Source: Candidatus Kuenenia stuttgartensis (GTDB lineage: Bacteria > Planctomycetota > Planctomycetia > Isosphaerales > Isosphaeraceae). From it: 5,199 nt of DNA. Positions 1 to 5,199 of this stretch are shown piece after piece (within the stretch, counting starts at the first letter, position 1; each line of letters opens with the position of its first letter). The translations under genes and the position numbers were made by a program. The stretch covers positions 1-5,199 of the forward strand of contig CAMCFM010000355.1 in assembly GCA_945874095.1 (NCBI GenBank). The letters run 5' to 3'. Under the pieces are notes generated by a model. The model was not told where the DNA came from and made no database searches. It saw only the letters and a list, made by a program, of their open reading frames with translations.

Positions 1-320
1 CCCGTAAGTTTATCTTCCTGAAGGACTTCAGTGCCGGTGATGTCGGAAGGCATCAAGTCAGGTGTGAACTGGACACGACGGAAGGAGAGGTCGAGCGCTT
101 CGGAAAGCGTTTGAATCATCAGGGTTTTTGCAAGCCCCGGGACGCCGATCAAAAGGGCATGGCCTTTGGCGAAGATGGAGATGAGGAGCTGTTCCAGCAC
201 ATCGTTCTGGCCAACGATAATTTTACCCATCTCGGCTGTGAGACGGTCGTAAGAGCTCTTCAGTCGCTCAACGGAGGCCAGGTCATTTTCCGGCAATGGT
301 TGCGTTTCGCTGTCGCTCAT
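1..320 (-). CDS. MoxR-family AAA+ ATPase, N-terminal part (runs off left edge)
   Basis: This is the first 106 codons of a MoxR-type AAA+ ATPase; the rest lies beyond the left edge. The protein begins MSDSETQPLPENDLASVERL. It carries the MoxR-typical IVGQNDVLEQLL segment (residues 35-46), a Walker A loop GVPGLAKT (59-66), and the family hallmark QFTPDLMPSDITGTEV (84-99). Walker B, sensor and arginine-finger residues would lie outside the window, so intactness cannot be judged. The start is the ATG at 318-320, preceded by a Shine-Dalgarno-like AAGGAAG (331-337) about 10 nt upstream. The ATG at 328-330 is out of frame. MoxR proteins are cytoplasmic ATP-driven chaperone-like factors that help assemble or activate partner complexes. 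They are commonly followed by DUF58 and von Willebrand factor A (Bat-like) membrane protein genes, which would be expected further left. The family call is secure; the specific client is unknown. Confidence 0.94.
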   Translation of the reverse strand, partial: MSDSETQPLPENDLASVERLKSSYDRLTAEMGKIIVGQNDVLEQLLISIFAKGHALLIGVPGLAKTLMIQTLSEALDLSFRRVQFTPDLMPSDITGTEVLQEDKLT

Positions 321-330
321 GCTTGTACAT

Positions 331-337
331 CTTCCTT
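331..337 (-). promoter_or_regulatory. Ribosome binding site of the MoxR-type gene
   Basis: Read on the minus strand, AAGGAAG lies 10 nt before the ATG at 318-320. It is purine-rich and complementary to the anti-Shine-Dalgarno core. It supports the chosen start over the out-of-frame ATG at 328-330, which it almost touches. Confidence 0.55.
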
Positions 338-389
338 TTTGCCTTGCCCGAACCGTTCTGGAGGAGTTTTAATCACCGGGGGATTCGAG

Positions 390-447
390 AAAAATCGCCT
401 GACCAGTTGAACCTGCTTTACCAACTCTATCAATGTAAGCGATTTTT
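390..447 (-). terminator. Inverted repeat after the propeller gene, possible weak terminator or attenuator
   Basis: Positions 390-398 (AAAAATCGC) and 439-447 (GCGATTTTT) are perfect 9-bp inverted copies separated by 40 nt. Nested inside are 405-409 (AGTTG) and 422-426 (CAACT), a second 5-bp pairing with a 12-nt loop. The structure begins 7 nt past the stop codon of the propeller gene. In the minus-strand transcript the 3' arm ends in five U residues, so it resembles a terminator in which the U tract belongs to the stem. The long interior and A/U-rich outer stem make this weaker than a canonical intrinsic terminator. Partial termination, mRNA end protection or chance are all possible. Confidence 0.3.
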
Positions 448-454
448 TCCAAAT

Positions 455-3400
455 TCAACGCCCGACTTTTTTCTGAATCTCGCCAATTTCTACCATGGCA
501 GACCGCGAACTTCGTGCTTGTCCCCAGAAGATCCTGTCTGCTATCAGGTCGGGCACTGCCCACACAGCCTGATTATCTGGCATCTGGGCCACATATCGAC
601 TCTTGATCTTCCCAGTAGATGGGTCCATGATCACCGCTCCAGGTGCCCCGGCAGTCGATTGGGAAACCACTCCGGTGGTGTCCGTCAATTCTTCGTCGTG
701 CACTAGCCCGCTCGCAATCCGCCGATGATTCGACTCATCAGGATAGACGCAAATATCATTTTGAGCATTTCCTATGCCAGAAGCGATCGCCCAAGAAATT
801 CCTGGACCAATCACCGCCGTTTTCCAAGCCTGTGAACCATCGGTCAGATTCAGTGCTCTTACCAGAACTCCCGGTACAGTCGCACTTTCCATCGGCTCAT
901 TCAAGTAGATGCGTTTGTCGTCGATGGCAATATCTCGATCCTCCCGCGAGTGATCCGTATCGCCTAAAGCCGTTTGCCAGGCCACTTTTCCCGTTTCTGG
1001 GTTAAGCCTCACGGCCGTCTCTCCATCTGCAATTACGATCAGCGACTGACCGTTTTTGAAGTATCTCGGTGTTCCATTGTGGGGCTGCATGGGAGTGGCC
1101 TGCCAGGTCCATACCCGCTCGCCTTTGGTGAGATCAATCATGGCCACATTCATTCTGTCAGGTGTCAGAATCACCCGATTCGCGTCCCATTCCATCGGCT
1201 CCCGGCTCCAATCGGTTCCGGCAATGCCTGTGTCCATGGATCGCGTCATGGCTCCTGAATCGGAGTCCAGAACCATCACGGTCGACCCATCACGCATGAT
1301 CACGTGCCGACCCACCAGAAATGACGATGGAACACCCGGGCCATCGGCCGCCAGACGGTGCCATAAAACTTTTCCAGTCAAAGGGTTTACACGCCATGTA
1401 TTGCCGAGCTGATTGTGGATCATCAAACGCCCGTTGCGGGCATGGATTGTCCACCAGCCTCCTCCTCCGGATTTAGATGATCCTGGATTCGCGTCAGGCG
1501 AAACGCGATCTGCCGTTCCGGCTTGCTCACCCACCTTGGTTTTGGCAAATGGAGAGTTTCGATCATCGTCGTCGTCGGTTTCGTTCAGATCCAGTCGCCA
1601 GACGATTTTGCCTTCGAAAAGGTCGATACCAACCATCTGGGAGCCATCGAAAATCAGTCCCCTGCCAGCCACAACTCCAGCCCAGACCGGCGATCCGATA
1701 CCTGTCATGAATTTCTGTGATGCTTGACCTGATTGAGGATCAATCAAGCTCGATTTACCGGCTTCTGAGATTCCAAGCATCATCAAATGCTTTGAAATGG
1801 ACGAGTCCATCGGCTTCCTGCCTGATTGCTCTGTCACGATCAGAATCCGGCGAAATTCGGATTCCGTCGTGGACCACCGCGTCGCTGGCCAACCAGAATT
1901 CGTGGGGTTTTTAATCGTTTGAGAAGTCTTATCCAGAAAGCTTTCGATTCTGGATTTAATGGTTTTATCCAGGCCTTCGATCGGGAGATCCGTATTGGCC
2001 AAGGTTGTAAACCATGCTGAATCTCCAGCTTTCAGACGCTGCTCTGACCACATCAGCCAACCTCTGGCAGAGTCTCGGCCAGGTGATAGACCTGCGAGGT
2101 ATTTTGGAAAGTCGTTCGTCAAAGGCTTCGCTAGATAAGCCTCCAACTCAGCCGATTCCTGATCCTGAATCTGACGTTTTTCCGTCTCGGTCAGCTTCGA
2201 CCATGCTGTGAGCATCACGCGGCGGGCCTGCTCGGAAAGGTTGACTTCGTAGCGGTTTTCAACCAGCCATAAGCCGTTAAAAGCATCCGGATTTCGAGCC
2301 ACCTTCGAAAGGTTTTTAAACGCTTGAGCGGCTTGACCGATTTCGATCAAAACAGAGGCCCGAAGCACCATGGCAGCCTGTTTTTTTACAGGATCAGCCG
2401 CTTTCTCCGAAGCCTCGGTCAGCAGGGCCATGGCCTGGTTTCGATCCTTGGTCTGGGCTGCCTGATTTGTGAGCATTTTGTAAAGGCGATCGGTAATCAA
2501 TATGGCCAGCGATTGGCCGTCGAGCGTATCGGCTGGCTTCACTTTCTCGGCTGCTGCTCGCAAGGCATTGATCGAGGTCTGCGTTTCATTCAGGCTTTCC
2601 GCCACAATCGCCAGCCGATATCTGGGCACGGCCGACTCTGGATTGGCGGCTATGAGTTGCTCATATCGGCGGATCAAGCGGGTGTTTTGTGTGAATACAC
2701 TGAGATTGTCGGTGCCTGCAACGGCTAGAAAGCCATCTCCAAGCACGAGATTCCCGCCTGATGTCTGGAACCGCTCACGCAGGCGAATCGAGCCTCGTTC
2801 GGATCTCAGGCCGGTTTTCTGGTCAAGAATGTGGATCTCGTTCACGGTCGGCCAATACAGATAATTCCCGGCCAGAAGCCCTCTGCCAGCTGCTTCATAA
2901 CCTGAGCCCGTGTCAGGCCATGAGCGAATGATTTTGCCTGTAGCCGCTTCAATCGTCCAAACCCGGTCGCCCGTTGCAAACAAATGCCCTTTGGAAACGC
3001 CCACCAAATGCACCACATCGGGCAATGGTGCTGACTTCCAGCGCATTTGGCCGGTATTGGCATCAAGGGCGAACAGGTGGGGGCTATCCTCAGGAGCGAC
3101 AAAAATCATCCCATCTGCATAAACCGCCGGGTTCAAGTCCCGACGACTTGTGGTAATGGATGTGATTGGAGCTGTCACTTCTTTCTTGGGATACGACGTA
3201 AGCCATTGGAGTGAACCGGTCTTGGTGTCCACGCAAGCCACAGCTCCAGAGTCGCTTTGATAGAAAAGACGATCGTTTGCCAGAGTCAGCAAATGGTGGG
3301 CATGGTTGGCCTGATACCCCATCATGGCGGCCTGAAGGTCGAACGGATTGGGAGCGTCGAATAGGTATCTGACCCACTGCACTTCGCCCGATTCTGCCGA

Positions 3401-4942
3401 CAGGGATGCCACATAATTCGACGTTTGATGGCCTGGGAGGGTGATCACGACGTAAACGCTTTTCTCATCAGTCACTGGAGCGCCTTCAATGGAGCCAAGG
3501 GCGGGGGCCTCTGCTCCATTGGGCTGGATGAGTTTGATCTGGACGCCGGGGACACGCCAGAGCACCTGACCTTTATTTCGGGCATCAAGTGCGACCAGAA
3601 ATGCATTGGAAGGGCCAACGCGATTGCCGAAGTCCATCGAGACGCCGGTCTGGCCCATCCTCGCAAAAATCCGGCCGTTTTTGGCCGAAAGTGTCATCCG
3701 GGGAGTCGCCGAAGTGATCACCTGATTTGGGCGCGGGTTGGCTGCATCGAATTCTTGTCGCCAAAGAATCCCCACAGAGCCATCCGGCTTGGACGCTTCA
3801 TTGAGGTTAAAAGCCGTCACTCGCCGATCGGAACAGACGATGATTTGATCGCCAAGAATGATTGGGTGATAGGCCAGGATCGGCTGTACATTATTTCGAT
3901 TCGGATTTGCAGGGATTCCACGAGGGAACATCCCACGGCCGCCGAAACCGCCGAACCTGTTTTTAAACTGAGGGTTAGGGCGACTTGGGCTGACGATGTC
4001 CAAGGGCATTCGCCACTGTCGGGCGCCGAGTCCGATCGCATCTTCAACCACTCTGTTACGTGATGGGTCGCCTGCGAACGTGGGCCAGTCGATACCCACG
4101 TCGAACTTCTGGCGAAGCTTGTCCTGTTGAATGGCGGCGGTAAGACTGGTGGAGATCAAACCTGATCGGCCTGCGAATGTGCCTTGGCTCTCCGGAAACT
4201 TGACGGCAAATGCTTTCAGGAGGCGGATCTGATCCAATTCTGTCATGTTTCCAGATGCGTAGAGAGCCAGCACGAGCTTGGCTGAGACCAGGGCTGGATC
4301 GGTTGAAAGACCCGGGTAAGGCGGGGGCATGTTCAGGGCGTTTGGTGCAGCGTCTGGAAGCGGGACAAGTCGTTTGTACCAACTGGATGCGACGACGAAA
4401 TCACCGTTCTGGAAGGCGAGATCGCCGAGCCTTTCGATCGCTTTTTCGCCATAGGAACTGAGGTAGAATTCGAAAGCAAGCCGGGTGAGGATTGAGGCGG
4501 CTTGGTCAGGGTCGGCATCGGCGGTTGTGGCTTGTGTCCAGAGGGTGGATGCCTGTGCATCAGCGGCGAGCCTGTAAGCATCGCGGCCTTCTTTTGGCCA
4601 CATCGCCATCAGAGCAATCACATGTTCTTTGAGGTTGACCCAGCGGCGAGTTTCTTCGATGAAATCTTTGTCAACACGCTCTTCGTCGGGCAGGCGAATG
4701 GCTTTAGTGCCGAAAGTCTGCATCACTTTTAGATAAATTTCAGCGGCCTCTGCCCACTGTTTGTCCTTGACATTGGCTGAGGCTGACCTGAGCTGCGTCT
4801 CAGCCGTGTCGGAATCGTCCGGATAAACGGAACTTGGAGGAGCCGCGATGAGGCTGGGTTGAATCGACGCAAGACCAATGCCCATCAGGCAGAACAAACA
4901 TGCCAGACTATTTTGGAGCCAGCGGTACATGGGCCGTTTCAT
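455..4942 (-). CDS. Giant exported protein with two PQQ-like beta-propellers and TPR-like helical regions
   Basis: Length is about 1495 residues from the ATG at 4940-4942 (used for numbering). Residues 1-34 form an export signal: Lys/Arg near the start, then a hydrophobic stretch. Residues about 42-282 are helical and TPR-like (for example KQWAEAAEIYLKVMQTF and FQNGDFVVASSWYKRLVPL). The first propeller (about 286-757) opens with WPTFAGDPSRNR and shows repeated PQQ-type blade motifs: LVALDARNKGQVLW, VACVDTKTGSLQW, LFALDANTGQMRW and more divergent copies. A second helical segment (about 757-1075) begins with a TPR-like YEQLIAANPESAVPRYRLA. The second propeller (about 1080-1495) has VGIDLFEGKIVW, RVNPLTGKVLW, MIDLTKGERVW, RLNPETGKVAW and related copies. 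Seven motifs per propeller are clear, and a degenerate eighth is plausible in each. The mature protein has only three cysteines (370, 570, 1398) and no adjacent Cys pair, so quinoprotein dehydrogenase activity is unlikely; a BamB-like binding or scaffold role outside the cytoplasm is inferred. The frame could start at GTG 4949-4951 or ATG 4928-4930. Substrate and partners are unknown. Confidence 0.93.
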   Translation of the reverse strand: MKRPMYRWLQNSLACLFCLMGIGLASIQPSLIAAPPSSVYPDDSDTAETQLRSASANVKDKQWAEAAEIYLKVMQTFGTKAIRLPDEERVDKDFIEETRRWVNLKEHVIALMAMWPKEGRDAYRLAADAQASTLWTQATTADADPDQAASILTRLAFEFYLSSYGEKAIERLGDLAFQNGDFVVASSWYKRLVPLPDAAPNALNMPPPYPGLSTDPALVSAKLVLALYASGNMTELDQIRLLKAFAVKFPESQGTFAGRSGLISTSLTAAIQQDKLRQKFDVGIDWPTFAGDPSRNRVVEDAIGLGARQWRMPLDIVSPSRPNPQFKNRFGGFGGRGMFPRGIPANPNRNNVQPILAYHPIILGDQIIVCSDRRVTAFNLNEASKPDGSVGILWRQEFDAANPRPNQVITSATPRMTLSAKNGRIFARMGQTGVSMDFGNRVGPSNAFLVALDARNKGQVLWRVPGVQIKLIQPNGAEAPALGSIEGAPVTDEKSVYVVITLPGHQTSNYVASLSAESGEVQWVRYLFDAPNPFDLQAAMMGYQANHAHHLLTLANDRLFYQSDSGAVACVDTKTGSLQWLTSYPKKEVTAPITSITTSRRDLNPAVYADGMIFVAPEDSPHLFALDANTGQMRWKSAPLPDVVHLVGVSKGHLFATGDRVWTIEAATGKIIRSWPDTGSGYEAAGRGLLAGNYLYWPTVNEIHILDQKTGLRSERGSIRLRERFQTSGGNLVLGDGFLAVAGTDNLSVFTQNTRLIRRYEQLIAANPESAVPRYRLAIVAESLNETQTSINALRAAAEKVKPADTLDGQSLAILITDRLYKMLTNQAAQTKDRNQAMALLTEASEKAADPVKKQAAMVLRASVLIEIGQAAQAFKNLSKVARNPDAFNGLWLVENRYEVNLSEQARRVMLTAWSKLTETEKRQIQDQESAELEAYLAKPLTNDFPKYLAGLSPGRDSARGWLMWSEQRLKAGDSAWFTTLANTDLPIEGLDKTIKSRIESFLDKTSQTIKNPTNSGWPATRWSTTESEFRRILIVTEQSGRKPMDSSISKHLMMLGISEAGKSSLIDPQSGQASQKFMTGIGSPVWAGVVAGRGLIFDGSQMVGIDLFEGKIVWRLDLNETDDDDDRNSPFAKTKVGEQAGTADRVSPDANPGSSKSGGGGWWTIHARNGRLMIHNQLGNTWRVNPLTGKVLWHRLAADGPGVPSSFLVGRHVIMRDGSTVMVLDSDSGAMTRSMDTGIAGTDWSREPMEWDANRVILTPDRMNVAMIDLTKGERVWTWQATPMQPHNGTPRYFKNGQSLIVIADGETAVRLNPETGKVAWQTALGDTDHSREDRDIAIDDKRIYLNEPMESATVPGVLVRALNLTDGSQAWKTAVIGPGISWAIASGIGNAQNDICVYPDESNHRRIASGLVHDEELTDTTGVVSQSTAGAPGAVIMDPSTGKIKSRYVAQMPDNQAVWAVPDLIADRIFWGQARSSRSAMVEIGEIQKKVGR
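4841..4942 (-). other. N-terminal export signal of the propeller protein
   Basis: The first 34 residues from the ATG at 4940-4942 read as a short basic segment (MKRPMYRW) followed by a hydrophobic core (SLACLFCLMGIGLASI) and a small-residue end (SLIAAPPSS). This is the pattern of a Sec signal peptide. The cleavage point is not clean: proline follows IAA, so cleavage after GLA or LIA is as likely. The cysteines at residues 15 and 18 lie within or before the hydrophobic core, so they do not form a lipobox. An uncleaved membrane anchor cannot be excluded. Confidence 0.75.
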
Positions 4943-4946
4943 CCTT
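4942..4946 (-). promoter_or_regulatory. Shine-Dalgarno-like AAGGA inside the start region of the propeller gene
   Basis: Read on the minus strand, AAGGA spans 4946 to 4942 and overlaps the ATG at 4940-4942. It sits 11 nt before the next in-frame ATG at 4928-4930. It therefore favours the downstream ATG, giving a 1491-residue protein starting MYRWLQ. The longer start gives a better basic N-region for export. Ribosome binding sites are often weak or absent in planctomycetes, so the site does not settle the matter. Confidence 0.3.
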
Positions 4947-5012
4947 GTCACAGAGGCAGCGAAAAGGGCGTTTCTCGATCAGATACCATCATTCGTGACG
5001 CAATCCAGTTTA

Positions 5013-5041
5013 AGAGTATCAGATGTGACCTGAAAACGCAA
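5013..5041 (-). promoter_or_regulatory. Weak sigma-70-like promoter candidate for the propeller gene
   Basis: On the minus strand, TTGCGT (5041-5036) is followed after exactly 17 nt by TACTCT (5018-5013). The -35 element matches TTGACA at its first three bases, and the -10 element matches TATAAT at T, A and the last T. Transcription would start near position 5006, leaving a leader of roughly 65 nt before the start codon. Spacing is ideal but element quality is modest, and such matches are frequent by chance in AT-rich DNA. Confidence 0.25.
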
Positions 5042-5062
5042 AAGTTCGCAAGCAGTGAAAGC

Positions 5063-5074
5063 CCAGAATTCTGG
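5063..5074. repeat. Perfect 12-bp palindrome upstream of the promoter candidate
   Basis: CCAGAATTCTGG reads identically on both strands, with no spacer. It lies 22 bp upstream of the candidate -35 element of the propeller gene, a position compatible with binding of a dimeric regulator. No second copy was seen in the window, and no regulator family is recognised from the half-site. It could be chance. Confidence 0.3.
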
Positions 5075-5174
5075 TGATTTATTTCAATAGTCGATTTTGA
5101 AGTTTGATTCTGGATGAAATTTTAAGGATCAGGCCGAAAATAACTTCCCGTTTCTAAAACCAATTTTACCGGGA

Positions 5175-5194
5175 CTAGCGCCAAGACCCGCTAG
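5175..5194. repeat. Short hairpin CTAGCG / CGCTAG at the right edge
   Basis: CTAGCG (5175-5180) and CGCTAG (5189-5194) are perfect inverted copies around an 8-nt loop CCAAGACC. There is no T run after the stem on either strand within the window, so it is not a canonical intrinsic terminator. GC-rich CTAGCG-type hairpins in intergenic DNA can be dispersed repeats or transcript ends. The element may continue past the right edge, since only five bases remain. Confidence 0.35.
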
Positions 5195-5199
5195 ATAAA

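Larger units (their letters stand above)
321..454. other. Intergenic gap between the propeller gene and the MoxR-type gene
   Basis: This stretch of 134 bases separates the stop codon of the propeller gene from the start of the MoxR-type gene. It contains the inverted repeat at 390-447 and the ribosome binding site at 331-337. No convincing -35/-10 pair for an independent promoter was found, although T-rich segments around 390-395 do not exclude one. Small open frames crossing this gap have no recognisable protein character. Same-strand arrangement makes read-through possible, but this gap is longer than in tightly coupled operons. Confidence 0.6.
4952..5199. other. Upstream intergenic region of the propeller gene, no gene recognised
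   Basis: This AT-richer stretch of 248 bases has no open frame with protein character on either strand; the open frame running through 4859-5077 on the plus strand starts inside the propeller gene and is a shadow. It holds a weak promoter candidate (5013-5041), a 12-bp palindrome (5063-5074) and a short hairpin at the edge (5175-5194). The gene that precedes the propeller gene, if any, lies beyond the right edge. Confidence 0.6.

Noticed and set aside
369..563. 64-codon minus-strand open frame overlapping the propeller gene's 3' end
   Set aside because: It is a different frame of the propeller gene tail that extends into the gap. No ribosome binding site or family resemblance was seen.
296..706. 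136-codon plus-strand open frame across the intergenic gap
   Set aside because: It overlaps the C-terminal end of the propeller gene in antisense and the start of the MoxR-type gene. Its composition is Arg/Pro/Cys/His-rich without a recognisable family, typical of a shadow frame.
3425..4063. 212-codon open frame on the plus strand
   Set aside because: It is entirely antisense to the first propeller and its neighbouring sequence, whose minus-strand protein has clear repeated blade motifs. The plus-strand translation shows no domain, repeat or hydrophobic pattern.
455..4942. Quinoprotein (PQQ) alcohol or glucose dehydrogenase
   Set aside because: The fold repeats match, but there is no adjacent cysteine pair, and the mature chain has only three cysteines. 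The TPR-like regions and two propellers in one chain also do not fit these enzymes.
4841..4942. Lipoprotein signal with cysteine at residue 15 or 18
   Set aside because: Both cysteines are inside or before the hydrophobic core instead of after it, and the preceding residues do not make a good lipobox.
4978..5024. Two copies of ATCAGAT (4978-4984 and 5018-5024) as a regulatory direct repeat
   Set aside because: The shared core is only seven bases with differing flanks, and one copy overlaps the promoter candidate; this is expected by chance in AT-rich DNA.

Overview
The window looks like a piece of a moderate-G+C planctomycete chromosome (phylum Planctomycetota). This is inferred from gene content and protein style: a very large exported protein built from TPR-like helices and PQQ-type beta-propellers, lying directly upstream of a MoxR AAA+ ATPase gene. 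Intergenic stretches are AT-richer than the genes. The sequence alone does not allow a firm genus assignment.

Both genes are on the minus strand, so the transcriptional order runs from high to low coordinates. About 250 bases (4943-5199) form the upstream region of the large gene. It has no convincing gene, a weak sigma-70-like promoter candidate, a perfect 12-bp palindrome and a short hairpin at the window edge. One giant gene (455-4942) fills most of the window. It encodes a roughly 1495-residue exported protein with this layout: signal peptide, helical TPR-like region, eight-bladed PQQ-like propeller, second helical TPR-like region, second PQQ-like propeller. A 134-bp gap (321-454) follows, carrying a 9-bp inverted repeat with a 40-nt spacer. 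The 5' part of a moxR-type ATPase gene (320 to beyond position 1) then runs off the left edge.

The two genes are co-directional and could be co-transcribed, but the gap is large enough for a separate promoter or a partial terminator. MoxR ATPases are known as chaperone-like factors for maturing protein complexes, classically near the PQQ methanol dehydrogenase genes. The large protein has no recognisable quinoprotein catalytic residues and is more likely a scaffold or binding protein in the periplasm-like compartment. A functional link between the two is an inference. No RNA genes, CRISPR arrays or mobile elements were recognised, and no clearly new defence or mobile system is visible.
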